Positions 61,407 to 64,000 of a DNA stretch of 64,000 bases are shown in pieces. The notes below the pieces were generated by a model. The model had not been told where the DNA came from and ran no database searches. It saw nothing but the letters and a program-made list of their open reading frames with translations. How positions within the stretch are numbered: the first letter of the stretch is position 1; each line of letters starts with the position of its first letter. The stretch comes from Defluviitaleaceae bacterium. Its GTDB lineage: Bacteria; Bacillota; Clostridia; Lachnospirales; WQUN01. A program made the translations under genes and the position numbers. The stretch lies in the NCBI GenBank assembly GCA_009780315.1, contig WRAH01000008.1, forward strand, positions 35,831 to 99,830, in the 5' to 3' direction.

Positions 61407-62120
61407 ATGTTTGTATTAAAGAGAAACCAAATCATTATCACCGCGCTAGTTATTATGATTGCAGTAGCGGGCTACCTAAGCTGGTCAGACAGCCGTACAG
61501 AAGCCACGATTGGTTATCTTCTAACCGACCAAGGGGAAATAGCCGCCTTAATTCCTGACAGCGGAACATTAGTTGGTCTGTTTCCGGAAGACTATGCAGG
61601 TCTGGCTTATGCACCATGGGCGACGACCCATGACACAGCCATTGCTGTTTCAGGAGACGATTATAACTGGTCTAGCCTTACCGCACTTGAATTAGAAGAT
61701 ATTATTCCCTTGCCTGCAAACCAATTAACCGAAGCGGGCGAAGCAATCTTTGTAAACCAAAGCAATGAATCATCATTCTTCGTTCAAGCCCGTCTAAACC
61801 GTGAGCAATCACGCAGCAGTGAGCGTTCAATTTTAACTGAGTTAATCAACAATAATAATGTAGAGCAAGAGCAACGTGCCCAAGCGGCTGACGCAATGCT
61901 TGAAATCCAACGCCGCATAGAGCGCGAAACGGCTGCCGAAGCTCTTATCGAATCCAAAGGCTTTGCCGAGGTTTATGTAAGAATTTCTGATAATGCAGTA
62001 GATGTTATTGTAAGCCAAGACACCCTCACTGATGCAGAACTTGCTCAAATTATGGATATTATAAAACGCAAAACAGGCGTAAATGAAACCCAAATTCATA
62101 TTTCTCCAATGAGAAGATAA
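61407..62120 (+). CDS. spoIIIAH: Stage III sporulation protein AH
   Basis: SpoIIIAH spans the mother-cell membrane and pairs with forespore SpoIIQ to join the two cells. The 237-residue product has a membrane segment (about 8-25) and a soluble ring-forming domain (about 120-237) with helical EQRAQAADAMLEIQRRIERE and VDVIVSQDTLTDAELAQIMDI. It follows spoIIIAG by 2 bases and closes the operon. Confidence 0.93.
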   Translation: MFVLKRNQIIITALVIMIAVAGYLSWSDSRTEATIGYLLTDQGEIAALIPDSGTLVGLFPEDYAGLAYAPWATTHDTAIAVSGDDYNWSSLTALELEDIIPLPANQLTEAGEAIFVNQSNESSFFVQARLNREQSRSSERSILTELINNNNVEQEQRAQAADAMLEIQRRIERETAAEALIESKGFAEVYVRISDNAVDVIVSQDTLTDAELAQIMDIIKRKTGVNETQIHISPMRR

Positions 62121-62161
62121 GTATTGACTGATAGCCCGTGATTTGATATTATACTTGCTGC

Positions 62162-62235
62162 GGGCCTTTAGCTCAGTCGGTCAGAGCAACCGGCTCATAA
62201 CCGGTGGGTCCCGGGTTCAAGTCCCTGAAGGCCCA
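62162..62235 (+). tRNA. tRNA with CAT anticodon (Met or Ile2)
   Basis: The sequence folds fully: acceptor GGGCCTT/AAGGCCC, D stem GCTC/GAGC, anticodon stem ACCGG/CCGGT with loop CTCATAA (anticodon CAT, 62196-62198), and a TTCAAGT T loop. No CCA is encoded. The body resembles Firmicutes Ile2 tRNAs (CAT read as lysidine for AUA) more than initiator Met, but Met elongator cannot be excluded. The T stem CCGGG/CCCTG has one C-T mismatch. Confidence 0.92.
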
Positions 62236-62250
62236 TACCGCACGTAATAC

Positions 62251-62292
62251 AAAAAGCCCCTGTAATCATTGCGATTACAGGGGCTTTTTTGT
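62251..62292 (+). terminator. Terminator after the CAT tRNA
   Basis: AAAAGCCCCTGTAATC (62252-62267) pairs perfectly with GATTACAGGGGCTTTT (62273-62288) and is followed by T's. Confidence 0.9.
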
Positions 62293-62387
62293 ATGCTAAA
62301 TCTTATTTAAAGGGGTACTATTGAACCTGATGGATTATGGGTGTTGCGCGATGCCCTATAGGTCTGATGACCCGTTACAGCATATTG

Positions 62388-62420
62388 CATGGCTTGTGTT
62401 ATGAATCAACAAGAGCCATG
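62388..62420. other. Hairpin in the gap between the tRNA and the hsdR regulator
   Basis: CATGGCT (62388-62394) pairs with AGCCATG (62414-62420), with imperfect inner pairing. The whole gap, 62293-62545, has no convincing gene. The role of the hairpin is unknown. Confidence 0.35.
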
Positions 62421-62459
62421 TTACACAGCTTTCAAATTTTGAGAACGCAAGAATTATTA

Positions 62460-62488
62460 TTGTAAATTCACTTGTGGTATATTATAAT
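62460..62488 (+). promoter_or_regulatory. Sigma-A-type promoter for the regulator-hsdR operon
   Basis: TTGTAA (62460-62465) and a perfect TATAAT (62483-62488) are 17 bases apart, about 57 bases before the regulator's TTG start. Confidence 0.6.
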
Positions 62489-62545
62489 GAATCATAGAAG
62501 AAGTCTTGCCCATGAATGAGTTATAAACGAAATGAGGAAGATTGA

Positions 62546-62782
62546 TTGAAAAAAATTAGCTATAAAAAACTTTGGAAAATTCTTATAGATAAGGATTTGA
62601 ACAAGCAAACCTTGTCGCAAGTAGCCAATATAAGCGCATCAACGCTAACAAAGATGTCGAAAAACGAAAGCGTGAATATTGAGATGCTTGTAAAAATATG
62701 CAATGCGTTAGATTGCGAATTTCACGATATTATTGAACTGGTGGCAGATGATGCCGAAGAAGTTAATAACACGGAGGTATAA
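62546..62782 (+). CDS. XRE-family regulator (Cro/C1-type) upstream of hsdR
   Basis: The 78-residue product is a small helix-turn-helix protein (LNKQTLSQVANISASTLTKMSKNESVNIEML, with the turn around residues 20-40) of the kind that controls expression of nearby genes. TTG 62546 follows GAGGAAG. It ends 2 bases before hsdR, so it is in the same operon and may control restriction gene expression during entry into a new host. Confidence 0.85.
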   Translation: MKKISYKKLWKILIDKDLNKQTLSQVANISASTLTKMSKNESVNIEMLVKICNALDCEFHDIIELVADDAEEVNNTEV

Positions 62783-62784
62783 CT

Positions 62785-64000
62785 ATGACCCACGAAATAC
62801 AAATTGAAAATACGTTTATTGGCATCTTGACCGAGCGAGAGAACCAGTGGTCTTATCGTAGCGATATAAAAACAGAAGCCGCTCTTTGGGAAAATCTAAG
62901 AGGGCATATTAACCGTATCAATATAGCGCAGCTTGACGGCATATCACTAACTGACAGCGAATTTGCCCAATTGAAAAATGAATTTAGGCTTTTGACCCAA
63001 ACTCCGTTTTTGGCTTCACAATGGTTGCGTGGTGAAAATGGAATTGCACAAATCACCATAGAGCGCGGGGATAATTCCAAAGGCAATGTTACGCTTACCT
63101 TATTCAGCAACAGAGATATAGCGGGTGGTATTTCCAGCTATGAAGTTGTCAACCAAATTGTCCCCGAGACTTTTGGACGTGCCAAGCGTGGCGACGTTAC
63201 CCTGCTGATAAACGGCTTGCCTGTCATACATATCGAGCTGAAAAGCGAGTATGCGAAAGACGGCTACTACCAAGCATTTGACCAAATGAAGCGATATGCA
63301 CAGACAGGATTTTTTGACGGCATTTTTGCCACCGTACAAATCATGGTTATAAGCAATAAAGTCGCCACAAAATATTTTGCCCGCCCAAGTTCTAACCATG
63401 ATTTTAAGCTCGCAAAAAAATTCTTGTTTAACTGGCGTGAGGAAAATAACACGCCTGTTGAAGATTTGTTTGACTTCACTCGTGTCGTGTTGAGCATACC
63501 AATGGCACATGAATTGATAAGCCGCTATACCATTTTGGTAGACGACAAGAAAGCCTTGAAATTTATGATGGTGCTTCGTCCTTATCAAATACACGCCATA
63601 AAGAAAATCGGAAAGCAAGCATCAGCGCGCGAAGGCGGGTTTATTTGGCACGCAACAGGCTCGGGCAAAACCATAACCAGTTTTGTTGCAACGAAGTTGC
63701 TTGCACAATCAGCCGTGGGGGTTGCTCGCACGGTTATGATTGTTGACCGCAAAGACTTAGACAGCCAAACCAAAAATGAATTTAGCAAGTTCGCTTCTGA
63801 ATATAATACAGGGTTGACATCGGGTGATGTAACCGACAATACCCTCATCGTTGGAATAGATAACAAGCGAGAGCTTGTTGACAACCTGCTCAGCAAGAAA
63901 AACAATAACACGATAATCGTTACCACAATCCAAAAACTAAGCCGTGCCATTCGTGATTTTTATACCGATGAACGCAAAACCATAGACGAGGATAAAAATA
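62785..64000 (+). CDS. hsdR: Type I restriction enzyme R subunit, HsdR (partial, cut by window end)
   Basis: HsdR is the motor and nuclease subunit of type I restriction-modification. The first 405 residues are visible. The N-terminal nuclease region has GDVTLLINGLPVIHIELKSEY, giving the D..ExK catalytic residues, followed by QAFDQMKRY, the Q-x-x-x-Y motif. The helicase Walker A is in WHATGSGKTIT, and VMIVDRKDLDSQ follows. GGAGGT precedes ATG 62785. The frame stays open to the last base. The hsdM and hsdS partners must lie beyond the window. Confidence 0.93.
   Translation, partial: MTHEIQIENTFIGILTERENQWSYRSDIKTEAALWENLRGHINRINIAQLDGISLTDSEFAQLKNEFRLLTQTPFLASQWLRGENGIAQITIERGDNSKGNVTLTLFSNRDIAGGISSYEVVNQIVPETFGRAKRGDVTLLINGLPVIHIELKSEYAKDGYYQAFDQMKRYAQTGFFDGIFATVQIMVISNKVATKYFARPSSNHDFKLAKKFLFNWREENNTPVEDLFDFTRVVLSIPMAHELISRYTILVDDKKALKFMMVLRPYQIHAIKKIGKQASAREGGFIWHATGSGKTITSFVATKLLAQSAVGVARTVMIVDRKDLDSQTKNEFSKFASEYNTGLTSGDVTDNTLIVGIDNKRELVDNLLSKKNNNTIIVTTIQKLSRAIRDFYTDERKTIDEDKN

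Noticed and set aside
62236..62545. A duplicated tRNA end (att site) marking island integration.
   Set aside because: No second copy of the tRNA 3' end is seen in the window; the far side of the island is not visible.
1..64000. CRISPR arrays, insertion sequences, transposases or rRNA genes.
   Set aside because: I saw no regularly spaced repeats, no transposase-like protein and no rRNA sequence anywhere in the window.

Overview
The window comes from a spore-forming, flagellated bacterium of the Clostridia (Firmicutes), with low to medium GC. The evidence is a set of endospore genes (spoIVA, a SpoIVFA/SpoIVFB pair, a spoIIIAB-AH operon, gerA-type germination genes), Firmicutes-type flagellar regulation (fliW-csrA, flagellin-fliS), an L27 precursor with its Prp-type processing protease, an L21 leader, a Gram-positive LexA box, and AGGAGG-type ribosome sites with many TTG and GTG starts. 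A Lachnospiraceae-like member would fit, but no 16S gene is present to confirm it.

Layout. 1-0.9 kb: end of flgL, then fliW and csrA. 0.9-9 kb: CtpA protease, lipid kinase, SpoIVA, small membrane proteins (TM2, DUF2752), a NIF3-like protein, an AraC-type regulator and a flavodoxin. 9-14 kb: a germinant receptor operon in which GerB and GerC are fused, divergent from an orphan MsmX-type sugar ABC ATPase. 14.2-17.5 kb: a visibly AT-rich minus-strand cassette with a YydG-like radical SAM enzyme, a 93-residue GG-leader precursor peptide and a B12-binding radical SAM enzyme. This looks like an undescribed peptide natural-product (RiPP) system and is the best candidate for something new here. 17.8-19.6 kb: a SpoIVFA-like protein split by a -1 frame change, and SpoIVFB. 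19.5-24.2 kb: lexA, dnaB, rplI and a hybrid histidine kinase. 24.4-36.4 kb: uvrA, a PHP hydrolase, proS coupled to a second hybrid kinase, and a secreted pectate lyase. 36.5-46 kb: a long coiled-coil protein, a YvyF-like protein, trpS, fliS, flagellin and a giant FliK-like protein. 46-57 kb: peptidases, a methyltransferase, a DUF2318 lipoprotein, hpf, an XTP pyrophosphatase, a PleD-like diguanylate cyclase, a glycerophosphodiesterase and an MFS sugar transporter. 56.9-62.1 kb: the rplU-prp-rpmA operon and spoIIIAB-AH. 62.2-64 kb: a CAT tRNA followed by a regulator and the start of a type I restriction gene, hsdR, cut by the window edge.

How parts work together. FliW and CsrA form the known flagellin-sensing switch, and its target type (flagellin plus the FliS chaperone) lies at 40.5-42.8 kb. 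SpoIVA, SpoIVFA/FB, SpoIIIA and GerA/BC cover coat assembly, sigma-K activation, the forespore feeding channel and germination. In the RiPP cassette, the order radical SAM, precursor, second radical SAM on one strand suggests epimerisation or another radical modification of a 16-residue core peptide. No dedicated exporter or peptidase is visible next to it.
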